Assembly: GCF_009720865.1 (NCBI RefSeq)
Contig: NZ_WNLA01000009.1
Coordinates: 62,001-126,000, forward strand
From: Pseudoduganella ginsengisoli
GTDB taxonomy: Bacteria; Pseudomonadota; Gammaproteobacteria; Burkholderiales; Burkholderiaceae_D
Length of the DNA: 64,000 bases
Direction of reading: 5' to 3'
A model generated the notes under the pieces. That model ran no database searches and was not told the origin of the DNA. It saw only the letters and a list, made by a program, of their open reading frames with translations. Within the stretch, counting starts at the first letter, position 1, and each line of letters begins with the position of its first letter. The position numbers and the translations under genes were made by a program. Below are positions 1-9,664 of this stretch, piece after piece.

Positions 1-1
1 A

Positions 2-2398
2 ACCGTCGTCAAGAAAACCCGTTCGCGCCTGGCTGCCGCCGCTGCGGCTGAAGCAGTGCAGGCTGGCGTTGCGCCAGAGGTGGCTGGCGCTGTGCCAGCC
101 ATGGCGGAAGGTGTGGCGGCTGTTGCGGAAACGTCGGTCGAAGTACCTGTTGTAAAAGTCGCACGCAAGTCCGGCGTGGCGACGGCTGTGTCGCTGGCCG
201 CGCCTGGCGGCGATGCGGTCAAGCCTGCTCCAAAGACGCGCGTGAGCAAAGCCAAGGCCGAAGCCGCGCCAGTGACCATCATCCCGGCCGGCGCCGCACC
301 AGCGGTCAGCCAGACCACCGATGCCGCCGTGCTGGCCACGATCGATACGTCCGGCTACCAGCTGCCAGGCGTCAAAGTGCCCGGCCGCCGTGGCCGCAAG
401 CCGAGCGAATTCACGCCGGAAAACGATGAAGTGGCGGCACTGAACGCCGTTGAGCGCGCTGAATTGAAAGCCGCGTCGAAGGCACGCGAGCGCAAAGCCA
501 AGGGCCTGGACGCATTGAATTCGGACGGCGCATCGGCGGAGGAGCTGGAAAAACGCCGCACGCAGTTCAAGAACCTGATCAACCTGGGCAAGGACCGCGG
601 CTACCTGACGTACGCTGAAATCAACGACCATCTGCCGGAAAACATCATTGATCCGGAAGCCATCGAAGGCATCATCGCGACGCTGAACGACATGGGCATC
701 GCTGTCTACGAGCGCGCGCCGGACCAGGAAAGCCTGCTGTTGACGGATGGCGTGGTGACTGCCGCTTCCGACGATGAAGTGGAAGCCGCCGCCGCGACCG
801 CGCTGTCGACCGTGGACTCCGACTTCGGCCGCACCACCGACCCGGTCCGCATGTACATGCGTGAAATGGGCGCCGTGGCGCTGCTGACGCGCGAAGGCGA
901 AATCGAAATCGCCAAGCGTATCGAAGAAGGCTTGAAGGACATGATCCAGGCGATTTCCGCCTGCCCGACCACCATCGCAGAAATCATCGCGCTGGCCAAG
1001 AAGATCGAATCCGATGAAATGAAGGTCGACGACGTGGTCGATGGCTTCGTGGACTTGAACGAAACCGCCGCTGCGCCGGCGGTAGCCGCCGCCGGCGATG
1101 ACGAAGAAGACGAAGAAGAGGACGACGTCGAGGAAGAAGAAGAGGGCGGCGCTGCTGGCGGCGCGGCCGGCTACTCGGCTGAGCAGTTGGCGCAGCTGAA
1201 GAAAGGCGCGCTGGAGAAGTTCGAATTCATCGAAGAGCAGTTCGAAAAAATGCGCAAGGCATCCGGCGGCTATGGCTCGCCGGCTTACCTGAAGGCGCAG
1301 GAAGCGATTTCCGCCGAGCTGCTGGGCATCCGCTTCACGGCCAAGGTCGTGGAGAAGCTGTGCGACACCTTGCGCGGCCAGATGGAACAAGTGCGTTCGA
1401 TCGAGCGCGCCGTGCTGGAACTGTGCGTGAACCGCTGCGGCATGCCACGCGCCCACTTCATCAAAGTCTTCCCGGGCAATGAGTGCGACCTGGACTGGGT
1501 GGACGGCGAAGTCAATGCCGGCTACCCATACAGCGCGGTGCTGGGCCGTAACGTGCCTGCCGTGAAAGAGCTGCAATCGAAGATGATCGACTTGCAGGCC
1601 CGCGTGGCGCTGCCGCTGGCTGACCTGCGCAAGATTAACAAGCAGATGGCTGCCGGTGAAAAGCGCGCCCGCACGGCGAAGCGTGAAATGACCGTGGCGA
1701 ACTTGCGCCTGGTGATTTCCATTGCGAAGAAGTACATCAACCGCGGCCTGCAATTCCTGGACCTGATCCAGGAAGGTAACATCGGCCTGCTGAAGGCGGT
1801 GGACAAGTTCGAGTACCGCCGCGGCTACAAGTTCTCGACCTATGCAACGTGGTGGATCCGCCAGGCGATCACGCGCTCCATCGCGGACATGGCCCGTACC
1901 ATCCGCGTGCCGGTACACATGATCGAGACCATTAACAAGATGAACCGCATTTCGCGCCAGATCATGCAGGAAACCGGCAGCGAGCCGGATCTGGCCACGC
2001 TGGCAGTCAAGATGGAAATGCCGGAAAACAAAGTCCGCGAAATCATGAAGATCGCCAAAGAGCCGATTTCCATGGAAACGCCGATGGGCGAGGATGGCGA
2101 TTCCCAGCTGGGCGACTTCATTGAAGACAACACCACGCTGGCGCCGCTGGACGCTGCGATGCACGCATCGATGCGCAACGTGATCAAGGAAGTGCTGGAC
2201 TCGCTGACGCCGCGCGAAGCCAAAGTGCTGCGCATGCGCTATGGCGTGGAAATGTCGAATGACCACACGCTGGAAGAAGTCGGCAAGCAGTTCGACGTGA
2301 CCCGCGAACGTATCCGCCAGATCGAAGCGAAGGCCATGAGCAAACTGCGCCAGCCATCGCGTTCGGACAAGCTGAAAACGTTCCTGACGCAGAACTAA
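2..2398 (+). CDS. rpoD: RNA polymerase sigma factor RpoD (sigma-70), 5' end outside window
   Basis: Primary sigma factor that directs RNA polymerase to housekeeping promoters. The frame is open from base 2, so the true start lies upstream; 798 residues are visible. In order there is an Ala/Lys/Val-rich low-complexity N-terminus of about 185 residues, region 1.1 ([15 protein letters not shown], near 189), region 1.2 ([11 protein letters not shown], near 280), a non-conserved region with an acidic run near 366-383, region 2 with the -10 recognition helix ([14 protein letters not shown]), region 3, and region 4 ending in the -35 recognition helix ([18 protein letters not shown]). E. coli RpoD is 613 residues, so the extra length is mainly N-terminal. 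A strong terminator follows within 20 bases. Confidence 0.97.
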   Translation, partial: TVVKKTRSRLAAAAAAEAVQAGVAPEVAGAVPAMAEGVAAVAETSVEVPVVKVARKSGVATAVSLAAPGGDAVKPAPKTRVSKAKAEAAPVTIIPAGAAPAVSQTTDAAVLATIDTSGYQLPGVKVPGRRGRKPSEFTPENDEVAALNAVERAELKAASKARERKAKGLDALNSDGASAEELEKRRTQFKNLINLGKDRGYLTYAEINDHLPENIIDPEAIEGIIATLNDMGIAVYERAPDQESLLLTDGVVTAASDDEVEAAAATALSTVDSDFGRTTDPVRMYMREMGAVALLTREGEIEIAKRIEEGLKDMIQAISACPTTIAEIIALAKKIESDEMKVDDVVDGFVDLNETAAAPAVAAAGDDEEDEEEDDVEEEEEGGAAGGAAGYSAEQLAQLKKGALEKFEFIEEQFEKMRKASGGYGSPAYLKAQEAISAELLGIRFTAKVVEKLCDTLRGQMEQVRSIERAVLELCVNRCGMPRAHFIKVFPGNECDLDWVDGEVNAGYPYSAVLGRNVPAVKELQSKMIDLQARVALPLADLRKINKQMAAGEKRARTAKREMTVANLRLVISIAKKYINRGLQFLDLIQEGNIGLLKAVDKFEYRRGYKFSTYATWWIRQAITRSIADMARTIRVPVHMIETINKMNRISRQIMQETGSEPDLATLAVKMEMPENKVREIMKIAKEPISMETPMGEDGDSQLGDFIEDNTTLAPLDAAMHASMRNVIKEVLDSLTPREAKVLRMRYGVEMSNDHTLEEVGKQFDVTRERIRQIEAKAMSKLRQPSRSDKLKTFLTQN

Positions 2399-2403
2399 GG
2401 CTT

Positions 2404-3651
2404 CTAAGCCAAGACAGAACGGGAAGCTTCGGCTTCCCGTTTTTCCATCCCGGGCAAGCGTATGGTCACTGTCGTACCTTTTCCCGGCATATGGCTGGCG
2501 ACAACCTGGCCGCCGAACGCGCCCACGCGCTCGCGCAGGGCCAGCATGCCGAATGGCTCGCCGCTGTTGGGCGGCAAGCCGGTGCCATTGTCGCCGACCA
2601 CTACCAGCAAGGCTTCGGGGTCCAGGTCCAGCGTGACGTCCACCCGCGTGGCGTGGGCTGCGGCCGAGATATTGCCCAGCGCCACCTGGATCATGCGGAA
2701 CACGGCCCACGTCGTGCGGGGCGGCAGTCCCTCATGTCCGCCATCGTTCAACAGGTGCAGCTGGCAGTGCATGCCGCTGCTGCGCTCCAGCTGTTTCAAC
2801 TGCCAGTCGACGGCGGCCGGCAAGCCCAGTTCCAGGGTGCTGGGGTGCAGTTCATTGATCAGCGTGCGCACAGCGTGGATCGAGGCGTCGAGCGTGGTCA
2901 GCGCGCTGCCTGTCTGGCTGTGCAGGCGGGGGTGGTTCTCCGCTGTGCGGGAATGCAGCATGTCCGCATCGAGCTTTAGCGCCATCAGGTTCTGGCCCAG
3001 CGCGTCGTGCGCATAGCGGGCCAGGCGGCGCTGTTCCTCTTCGCGCAGGGTTTCCTTGTGGTCGGACAGTTTGCGCAACTGGCGCAGCGAGTCTTGCAGC
3101 GCCTGGTCGGCGCGCATGCGCTCCGTCACGTCAATGCACATGCCGATCAAGACCGCGGGTTTGCCTTCGCTGTCGTAGACGGGGCGTTTAAACGTCTGCA
3201 CGCGGCGGTCTTCCTGCAAGCCTGCGTGCCACACCCATTCTTCCTCGACCCACAGGCGGCCCGATGCAAAGGCGGCGCGGTCGGCTTCCAGGAAGGCTTC
3301 CATTTGCTCGGGCGGGTAATACGCACTGCCCCGTGTTCCTGACAGTTTGGCAAAGCCGACGCCAAAGATTTGCTCGCATGCCTCGTTCATCATGATGATG
3401 CGGGAATCCGGGTCTTTCAGGAACAACGCCACCGGCAGCAGCGAAACAATGTGCTGCAGCTGGTCTTCACTGCGGGTGACGTCGGCCAGCCGTGCGGTTG
3501 CCTTGTCCAGTTCATGCCGCAATGTGTCCGATTCCGCGCGGGCTTGTTCCAGTTGCCGGGAATGGTGCAATGCAGCGCGCGCGGCGCGGCGCCACAGGAT
3601 GAGGGACAGCGTACTGACCGTAATGGAGAGTAGGTTGAAGACTGTAATCAT
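2404..3651 (-). CDS. PAS-domain sensor histidine kinase, NarX/LuxR-partner type
   Basis: Predicted membrane-anchored two-component sensor kinase of 415 residues. I chose the ATG at 3651 because it begins with a hydrophobic segment (MITVFNLLSITVSTLSLILW); longer in-frame starts add polar sequence with no support. A coiled region comes next, then a PAS domain (about 65-185, LPVALFLKDPDSRI to GMCIDVTER). The dimerisation/phosphoacceptor helix is RRLARYAHDALGQNLMALKL, with His in YAHD as in HisKA_3 kinases. The HATPase domain has a GDNGTGLP box and a GKGTTVTIRLP end. Such kinases normally pair with a LuxR-type regulator, but none lies nearby. The gene converges on rpoD and its last codons overlap the rpoD terminator. 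Signal unknown. Confidence 0.85.
   Translation of the reverse strand: MITVFNLLSITVSTLSLILWRRAARAALHHSRQLEQARAESDTLRHELDKATARLADVTRSEDQLQHIVSLLPVALFLKDPDSRIIMMNEACEQIFGVGFAKLSGTRGSAYYPPEQMEAFLEADRAAFASGRLWVEEEWVWHAGLQEDRRVQTFKRPVYDSEGKPAVLIGMCIDVTERMRADQALQDSLRQLRKLSDHKETLREEEQRRLARYAHDALGQNLMALKLDADMLHSRTAENHPRLHSQTGSALTTLDASIHAVRTLINELHPSTLELGLPAAVDWQLKQLERSSGMHCQLHLLNDGGHEGLPPRTTWAVFRMIQVALGNISAAAHATRVDVTLDLDPEALLVVVGDNGTGLPPNSGEPFGMLALRERVGAFGGQVVASHMPGKGTTVTIRLPGMEKREAEASRSVLA
2418..2444. terminator. Rho-independent terminator of rpoD
   Basis: A perfect 10-bp stem (AACGGGAAGC / GCTTCCCGTT) with a TTCG tetraloop is followed by a T run. It lies 20 bases after the rpoD stop and also inside the last codons of the convergent histidine kinase gene. 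Confidence 0.9.
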
Positions 3652-3927
3652 GGAGGCTTGATTGTACCGCCACTTTTTATTCTTTTGGCATGTAAATGTA
3701 TAGCACATATCGGCACGCAAGTGACATATAGAAATACGTAGTGACCACGTAGTTGTCCCCCTGTTCATGGCGCGGCGTCAATGAGACAGTCCCGCCCGGA
3801 CTTTCTTGACAGCGGTAATTGATGGGGGGACGATGCCTTGAGCCCCGCCAGTTGAGCATCCCACTAGTACATCCCGTGTAGTTGGTACCGCCTGGAAGTC
3901 CGTCTTAGAAAATGGGAGTATTGAACA

Positions 3928-6756
3928 ATGAAGGTCGAACTTTCACGCCGTAATTTCCTGAAGGCGGGGATGGTTGCGGGTGTGGCGGTCTACGTCGCAC
4001 CGCTTGGGGGCAAAGCATTTGCCGCCCTGTTTGAAGAAAAGATATTGACGCCGGTCGCCTGGGATCCCAAGAGCGCCACGGCGAAAGTGCGTATTGACGC
4101 CCTGGCCAAGGTCACGGGCGCCAAAGTATTTGCGCGCGATATCCGCGCCAAGGATATGCCGCACTGGCCGCAACAGCAGTCCCACGCCTTCATCCTGCGC
4201 GCGACGCGCACGGACCGCGCGTACGCGGGGCTGGACTTGTCGCTGCTGGGCGACGAGCTGAAACCGGACCGCATCGTCACGGCGGCCGACCTGGCGCGCG
4301 ACGGCGTGGAATTCCCGGCCTTCTATGGCGCCGACATGCTGCTGCCGGAAGGTAAAGGCGCGGCCTATCTGGGCCATGCCGTGGCGATCCTGATTTACGA
4401 CGATTTCGCCCGCTACCGCTTCGCCAAGGACCGGCTGCAATTCAAGGATACCGTCGTCCAATACGGGGACGCCGTGCCGGCGCTGGAACGCGACCCGTGG
4501 GGCACGTTCCGCTTCGTGCGCGTGGGCGGCGCCACGTCCGATGATGCTGACAAGTTCTCCAGCCTGCAGAATGCGCCGGTGTTCCCAAGCACGATGCGCA
4601 AGCAGCAGCCGGTGTGGCCGGACGGCGTCGAACACGGCAAGCTGGGCGAACAGGGCATGTTTTACGCGAACCAGATCAAGGCAGAACTGGACAACCCGCC
4701 GGCCGATTGGCTGGTCTTGAACCGCACGTACAACACGCAATCGATCGATACGGCCGCGATGGAGCCGGACAATGCCAACTGCTGGTACGACGCCGACAAA
4801 CAGGCGCTGCACATGGTGGTGGCGTCGCAGGGTCCGCAGGAAGTCATCGAAGGCGTGCTGGAGATGTTCAAGAAGGCCACGAAATTCCCGGTCAAGCAAT
4901 TGTTCGTCCACCCGTGCTACACGGTGGGCTATGGCTCCAAAGACCACTACAACTTCCCGTTCTATGGCCTGGTGACGGCGCTGTACAGCAATGGCAAGCC
5001 GGTGCGCCTGGCGAATGACCGCTACGAGCAATTCCAGACCTCCATCAAGCGCCATGCGTTCAAGATGGATTACCGCATCGGCGTGGACCGCAAGACGGGC
5101 CTGATGCAATCGTTCGCCGGCTACCTGGAAGCCAATGGCGGCGGGCGCTGCAACTTCTCGCCTTCCGTGGCGATGGTGGCGGCCACCGCGGCGCAATCGA
5201 TTTACTACCTGCCGAAGAATGACTTCGCCGCCGTGGCGATAGCGTCGCGCGCCGTCGATGCCGGTTCTGCGCGTGGCTACGGCACGCTGCAGGCGATGGC
5301 GGCGACGGAAATGATGGTCGATGAATTCGCTGAACAGCTGAAGCTGGACCCGATTGAATTCCGCCTGAAGAATGCTTTACGCAGCGGCATGAAAAATACG
5401 CAGGGCGCGATCCCTGCCGGCGCCGTGCGTGTCGATGAAGTGCTGAACAAGGCCAAGGCCCATCCGCTGTGGCTGGAACGCGCGAAAAAGAAAACTGAAT
5501 TTGAAGCGGCCAACCCGGGCAAGCGTTATGGCGTGGGCTTCGCATGCTGCCAGAAAGACTTCGGCACCGGCGCGGAAAGTTCGTTTGCGCGCGTCGAAAT
5601 CGATGCGGAAGGCAAGATCCGCATGTGGCACAGCGGTACGGAAATCGGTACCGGCATGTCCACGTCACAGGCCGTGGCGGTGGCCAAGTGGCTGCATTAC
5701 CCGGCCGGCGAAATCATCACGGCGGTAACTGACTGGAGCGATTTGCCGATTGAAACCAGCGGCAATCCTTACATCATGAGCCAGGCCGAGCAGGATAAGC
5801 TCAGCGCGAATCCGCGCTGGTCGAATGCGTATTGCTCGCCGGCGTCGGCCACCAATTCTGCGTTTTACTATACGCACACGACGCGCGAAGCGGCCCGCGT
5901 GATCTTCATGCACGGCCTGTGGCCGGCCGCGATGGCGATCTGGAGCGCCGGCTACATGGGCGGCCAGGCGGCATCGGTCACGATCCGCGTGGAAGATGCG
6001 CGCTGGGTCGATGGCAAGCTGACGGCCAATGGCCTGGAAGCGCTGCCGTATGAAACCATCGTGAAAAAAGCGCACGAACTGGGGCTGGTGACAGGCGCCA
6101 TCGTGCACGCGTTCAACCGTTGGGCGTGGACGGAAGCCGATTGGGAAGTCAATGGCGCCAATACCCGTTTGCCGGTCGATGGCTTGTCGGTGCGTTATGG
6201 CGACGGCGCCTCCGCATCCAAAAAAGCGCAGGCATCGACCAAGGGCGGCTACCACGTCTTGAACCGCAAGAAAGTCTACATCCCGCCGGTGCAGCGCAAC
6301 GGTGCGATGGTCACGTATTACAGCGCAGTCGGCACCCTGGTGGAACTGGCCGTGCATGAAGGCAGCGGCAAAGTCGAGCTGCTCAGCCACCACTCGATCA
6401 TGGAGTGCGGCAACATGCTGTCGCCGCAGCTGGTTTCCAGCCAGCTGCAGGGCGGCCTGGCGATGGGCATCGGCCACGCCTTGCATGAATACCTCCCGTT
6501 GTACGAGGACGGTCCTGGCAATGGCACGTGGAACTTCAACCGTTACCACGTGCCGCGCGCTACCGATGTCGCGGTCTGGAAGCAGACCGCCGACATCCTG
6601 CCCGCGCTGTCGGACACCGATCCCCCGAAAGGCATTGCTGAAGTCGTGATGATTCCTGTCGTTGGCGCCATCGTCAACGGCATCGCGCACGCCATCGGCC
6701 ATCGGTTCACCGATTTGCCTGTTACCCCGCAACGTATCCAGGAGGTGCTGGCATGA
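3928..6756 (+). CDS. Xanthine dehydrogenase-family molybdopterin-binding subunit, Tat-exported
   Basis: Large catalytic subunit (942 residues) of a molybdenum hydroxylase of the CoxL/IorB class, which oxidises aldehydes or N-heterocycles using water. The N-terminus carries a twin-arginine signal (SRRNFLKAG, residues 6-14) followed by a hydrophobic stretch, so the folded enzyme is probably exported to the periplasm. Cofactor-binding sequence includes DAGSARGYGTLQAMAATEMMVDEFAE. The usual catalytic glutamate fits the E of PPKGIAEVVMIP near the C-terminus. The Mo subunit is encoded first, and its stop overlaps the start of the [2Fe-2S] subunit (ATGA). A GGGAG ribosome site lies about 9 bases before the ATG. 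The substrate cannot be told from sequence. Confidence 0.88.
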   Translation: MKVELSRRNFLKAGMVAGVAVYVAPLGGKAFAALFEEKILTPVAWDPKSATAKVRIDALAKVTGAKVFARDIRAKDMPHWPQQQSHAFILRATRTDRAYAGLDLSLLGDELKPDRIVTAADLARDGVEFPAFYGADMLLPEGKGAAYLGHAVAILIYDDFARYRFAKDRLQFKDTVVQYGDAVPALERDPWGTFRFVRVGGATSDDADKFSSLQNAPVFPSTMRKQQPVWPDGVEHGKLGEQGMFYANQIKAELDNPPADWLVLNRTYNTQSIDTAAMEPDNANCWYDADKQALHMVVASQGPQEVIEGVLEMFKKATKFPVKQLFVHPCYTVGYGSKDHYNFPFYGLVTALYSNGKPVRLANDRYEQFQTSIKRHAFKMDYRIGVDRKTGLMQSFAGYLEANGGGRCNFSPSVAMVAATAAQSIYYLPKNDFAAVAIASRAVDAGSARGYGTLQAMAATEMMVDEFAEQLKLDPIEFRLKNALRSGMKNTQGAIPAGAVRVDEVLNKAKAHPLWLERAKKKTEFEAANPGKRYGVGFACCQKDFGTGAESSFARVEIDAEGKIRMWHSGTEIGTGMSTSQAVAVAKWLHYPAGEIITAVTDWSDLPIETSGNPYIMSQAEQDKLSANPRWSNAYCSPASATNSAFYYTHTTREAARVIFMHGLWPAAMAIWSAGYMGGQAASVTIRVEDARWVDGKLTANGLEALPYETIVKKAHELGLVTGAIVHAFNRWAWTEADWEVNGANTRLPVDGLSVRYGDGASASKKAQASTKGGYHVLNRKKVYIPPVQRNGAMVTYYSAVGTLVELAVHEGSGKVELLSHHSIMECGNMLSPQLVSSQLQGGLAMGIGHALHEYLPLYEDGPGNGTWNFNRYHVPRATDVAVWKQTADILPALSDTDPPKGIAEVVMIPVVGAIVNGIAHAIGHRFTDLPVTPQRIQEVLA

Positions 6757-7304
6757 GCATCGTCACCAAACCCATTACCTTACATATCAACGGCAAGTCC
6801 GTCGGCCCGACCCCAGCACCGGAAGGGCTGATGATGGTGGACTTCCTGCATGAATACTGCGATTTGACCGGTTCGCGCCTGGGCTGCGGCCAGGGCGTGT
6901 GCCATGCGTGCACTGTCATTGTCGACAAGCCTGATGGCACCAGCGAAGAAGTGCGCACCTGCATCACGGGCGCCCACCACTTCGAAGGCAAGAAAATCCG
7001 CACCATTGAGGGCCACGCGCAGCGCAATGACAAGGGCGAAGTTACCGGCGTGTCGGCGATCCAGCAAAAGTTCATGGAGCACTTCAGCTTCCAGTGCGGC
7101 TATTGCACGCCGGGCTTCGTCACGGCCGCCACGGTCTTGATCGAGCGGCTGAAGAAAACCCCGGTCGCGAAAGACCAGGTGGAAAGCACCATCACGGATG
7201 CGCTGAACAAGCATATCTGCCGCTGCACGGGTTACGTGCGCTATTACGAGGCCGTCAAGGAAGTCGTGCTGACGACGCCGGGACTGGTGAAGGAGGGCAA
7301 ATGA
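6753..7304 (+). CDS. [2Fe-2S]-binding subunit of molybdenum hydroxylase
   Basis: Small iron-sulfur subunit (183 residues) that passes electrons from the molybdenum site. The N-terminal plant-type ferredoxin fold has GCGQGVCHACTV (about 43-54) and a downstream VRTC cysteine. The C-terminal four-helix domain has CGYCTPGF and CRCTGY. There is no signal peptide of its own, so it probably crosses the membrane together with the Tat-signalled large subunit. It overlaps the large subunit by 4 bases and its stop overlaps the ATG of the cytochrome gene. No FAD subunit is encoded here, which fits electron delivery to cytochrome c rather than NAD. Confidence 0.92.
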   Translation: MSIVTKPITLHINGKSVGPTPAPEGLMMVDFLHEYCDLTGSRLGCGQGVCHACTVIVDKPDGTSEEVRTCITGAHHFEGKKIRTIEGHAQRNDKGEVTGVSAIQQKFMEHFSFQCGYCTPGFVTAATVLIERLKKTPVAKDQVESTITDALNKHICRCTGYVRYYEAVKEVVLTTPGLVKEGK

Positions 7305-8551
7305 TGAAGCATGCCTACCTGGCCCTGACTTCAATCGCTGCGGCCGTGCTGCTGTCCGCATGCGGCGGCAAGGGGGAGGGCGCCTCAGCTCCTGCCGCCA
7401 ACAACAAGGAAATGGTCGAACGCGGCCGCTACCTGGCCAAGGCTGGCGACTGCGCGGCGTGCCACACGGCGCCGTCGGGCGCGAACTTTGCGGGCGGCGT
7501 CGAACTGGCGTCCCCCTACGGCAAGTTCTACGGCACGAATATCACGCCGGACAAGGAACACGGCATCGGCACGTGGAGCCGCGACGATTTCTACAAGGCC
7601 CTGCACGACGGCAAGTCGCCCGGCAAGCAACTGTATCCGGCCATGCCATACACGTCGTACCGTGGCTTGTCGCGCGAGGATTCCGACGCGCTGTATGCGT
7701 ACTTCATGCAATTGAAGCCGGCTGCCGTGGCGAACAGGGAGCCGGACTTGAAGTTCCCGTACAACATGCGCTTTGGCATGGGGATCTGGAAAGCCCTGTT
7801 CCTCAAGGATGAATTGACCGATGCGTCGGCCGGCACGTCGGCTGAATGGAAGCGCGGCCGCTACCTGACCAATACGCTGGGCCACTGCGCGGAATGCCAC
7901 ACGCCGCGCGGCGCGCTGGGCCAGATGGATTTGTCGCGCACGTTGACGGGCAACCGCATGGCGCGCATCGGCGCCCCGGACATCACGCCGGCCGGGCTGG
8001 CCGCCTTTGGCTGGACGCCGGAAGACATGCAAACCTTCCTGGCCACCGGCGTGGCGCCGCAAGGCTCCGCCACCGGTGAAATGTTCGAAGTGGTGCACAT
8101 GAGCACCCAGTACATGAAGCCGGAAGACTTGAAGGCGATGACCACGTACCTGTTCGGCGACAAGCCGCTGGCGCCGCAAGCGCTGAAACCCGTGGAATTG
8201 ACGGGCGCGGACATCGACGCGGGCAGGCGCACGTATCTCGCTGTGTGTGCGGGCTGCCACGGCCTGGACGGCGGCGGCAAGCCGCACGTGGCCGTCGCCA
8301 TGAAGGGCAACTCGTCCGTGCGCAATCCCGACCCGCATAACCTGATTGCTGCAACGCTGGACGGCATCAAAGCCCAGCATTTCGGTGAAAAGGAATCGAT
8401 GCAGGAAATGCCCGGCTTCGCGGGCCAGCTCACCGACAAGGAAGTGACGGACCTGGTCAACTTCCTGCGCGGCGGCTGGGGTGGCATTGCCGCCAAAGTC
8501 ACCGAGCCGCAAGTGAAGGCGATCCGCGCAGAGGGCGGCGCGCACCACTGA
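7301..8551 (+). CDS. Triheme cytochrome c lipoprotein (electron acceptor of Mo hydroxylase)
   Basis: c-type cytochrome of 416 residues with three CxxCH heme sites: CAACH (residue 51), CAECH (196) and CAGCH (316). The N-terminus is a lipoprotein signal peptide with the lipobox LLSAC (Cys21), so it is probably anchored facing the periplasm. The start at 7301 is fixed by the ATGA overlap with the [2Fe-2S] subunit and by an AAGGAGG ribosome site; a longer open frame upstream is only an overlap with that gene. Cytochromes of this layout accept electrons from IorAB- or alcohol dehydrogenase-type enzymes and pass them to the respiratory chain. Confidence 0.93.
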   Translation: MMKHAYLALTSIAAAVLLSACGGKGEGASAPAANNKEMVERGRYLAKAGDCAACHTAPSGANFAGGVELASPYGKFYGTNITPDKEHGIGTWSRDDFYKALHDGKSPGKQLYPAMPYTSYRGLSREDSDALYAYFMQLKPAAVANREPDLKFPYNMRFGMGIWKALFLKDELTDASAGTSAEWKRGRYLTNTLGHCAECHTPRGALGQMDLSRTLTGNRMARIGAPDITPAGLAAFGWTPEDMQTFLATGVAPQGSATGEMFEVVHMSTQYMKPEDLKAMTTYLFGDKPLAPQALKPVELTGADIDAGRRTYLAVCAGCHGLDGGGKPHVAVAMKGNSSVRNPDPHNLIAATLDGIKAQHFGEKESMQEMPGFAGQLTDKEVTDLVNFLRGGWGGIAAKVTEPQVKAIRAEGGAHH

Positions 8552-8572
8552 CGGCGGATAACACGCAGCATC

Positions 8573-8590
8573 ACAGCCGGCCGCGGCTGT
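8573..8590. terminator. Hairpin after the Mo hydroxylase operon (weak terminator candidate)
   Basis: ACAGCCG and CGGCTGT form a 7-bp stem with a GCCG loop, 22 bases after the cytochrome stop. The following CCTTTCTCT is only moderately T-rich, so termination here is uncertain. Confidence 0.4.
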
Positions 8591-8733
8591 CCTTTCTCTG
8601 GCCGCCTTGGCCGGACGTATTGGGCAGTTGCGGCCTTTTTACGCCTGCACGACTCTATTCATTGCAATTCCCGCGCGTTCGCGTATTATTCGCACGGAAA
8701 AGTTATTTAAAAATAAATTTTTTGCGTTGAAAA

Positions 8734-9639
8734 ATGAAGAGTCCTATGAAATTGCGCAAGGCCATCTGCGTGGCGGCCATACTGGCCTTATGCGGCTGCG
8801 GCAAGCAGCGCCAGGTTGCTGCCGTGCCTGACGCCGCGGCTAGTGCGCCAGCCGCCTCTGACAGCGAGCAGCACCGGCCAGACCTCTCCAAATATGCAGA
8901 GTTAATGCAGGCAGTATTTGGAAAAGATTATCGCCGCGACAGCGGATCGGCTGAAGTGGACTTGCCAGACCCTGAAGAGCGCAACCAGACCAGTAAATTT
9001 CTGCTGACGCCCGTTGCCATGCAGGTGCTAGCCGATGGCACGTCGGTATTGGTATTGAATGGCGAAGCGCTGGACGACAATGGCACGACAATGAGTGCGC
9101 ATGGCACGCCGGGCCTGCTCAGCGTGTATTTGCTGCGCAAGGAAGCGGGCCAATGGAAAGTATGGCGCCGCCATGAAAATATTGATGGCCTCGGTTCCAA
9201 CGGCAGCATCGGCAGCGTCAAATGGACCATGCTGGCAGACGGGAAGCCGGGGTTGGCCATTGAACATGGCGGTACCTGGCAGGGGCATACGATCACACTG
9301 TTGTCGCTGTATGACGTGACGGCCGAGAACGTGAGCGATCTGGTGGGCGCGATCAAGATCCACTCGGACAATACTGGCTGGTGCGGCCCGGCTACCGAGA
9401 AATGCTGGGAAGTGAGCGGCCATTGGCAATTCGTGCGCAGTAATACGGGGGCGGCCTACGATGATTTGCGCGTGGACTTCACTGGCCAGGAGAAAATTGC
9501 GCTGGCTGCGGTAACGGACACGGAAACGGACGTGGAACCTGCCCGCAAGACTGTCCCGATAACGGGCAGCGCCCGTTACGTGTTCAAGGATGGCGGCTAT
9601 CAACTGGCCAATGGCGAAAATATCGTGCCGGACGTTTGA
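8734..9639 (+). CDS. Hypothetical lipoprotein
   Basis: 301 residues with no family I recognise. The N-terminus is a lipoprotein signal with lipobox LCGC (Cys22), followed by an Ala/Ser-rich linker. The body is a mixed-charge globular domain with sequences such as MQVLADGTSVLVLNGEALDD and WKVWRRHENIDGLGSNGSIG, which look beta-rich. An internal ATG at 8746 (MKLRKA) is an alternative start. The gene has its own AT-rich upstream region (8600-8733) and stands alone between the Mo hydroxylase operon and a convergent acyltransferase. Probably attached to a membrane facing the periplasm; function unknown. Confidence 0.75.
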   Translation: MKSPMKLRKAICVAAILALCGCGKQRQVAAVPDAAASAPAASDSEQHRPDLSKYAELMQAVFGKDYRRDSGSAEVDLPDPEERNQTSKFLLTPVAMQVLADGTSVLVLNGEALDDNGTTMSAHGTPGLLSVYLLRKEAGQWKVWRRHENIDGLGSNGSIGSVKWTMLADGKPGLAIEHGGTWQGHTITLLSLYDVTAENVSDLVGAIKIHSDNTGWCGPATEKCWEVSGHWQFVRSNTGAAYDDLRVDFTGQEKIALAAVTDTETDVEPARKTVPITGSARYVFKDGGYQLANGENIVPDV

Positions 9640-9664
9640 GCCGCACGGCAAGCTGCGCCAGCTG

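Noticed and set aside
2404..3651. The PAS kinase as PrsK, the sensor of the PEP-CTERM system
   Set aside because: It has a NarX/HisKA_3-like core rather than the PrsK layout and no sigma-54 activator gene beside it.
3943..5196. 417-residue frame on the minus strand opposite the Mo hydroxylase gene
   Set aside because: Arg/His/Gln-rich translation with no known motif, fully opposite a well-supported gene; typical shadow of high-GC codon bias.
7094..7300. N-terminal extension of the cytochrome gene back to 7094
   Set aside because: It overlaps the [2Fe-2S] subunit gene; the lipoprotein signal peptide and ribosome site place the start at 7301.
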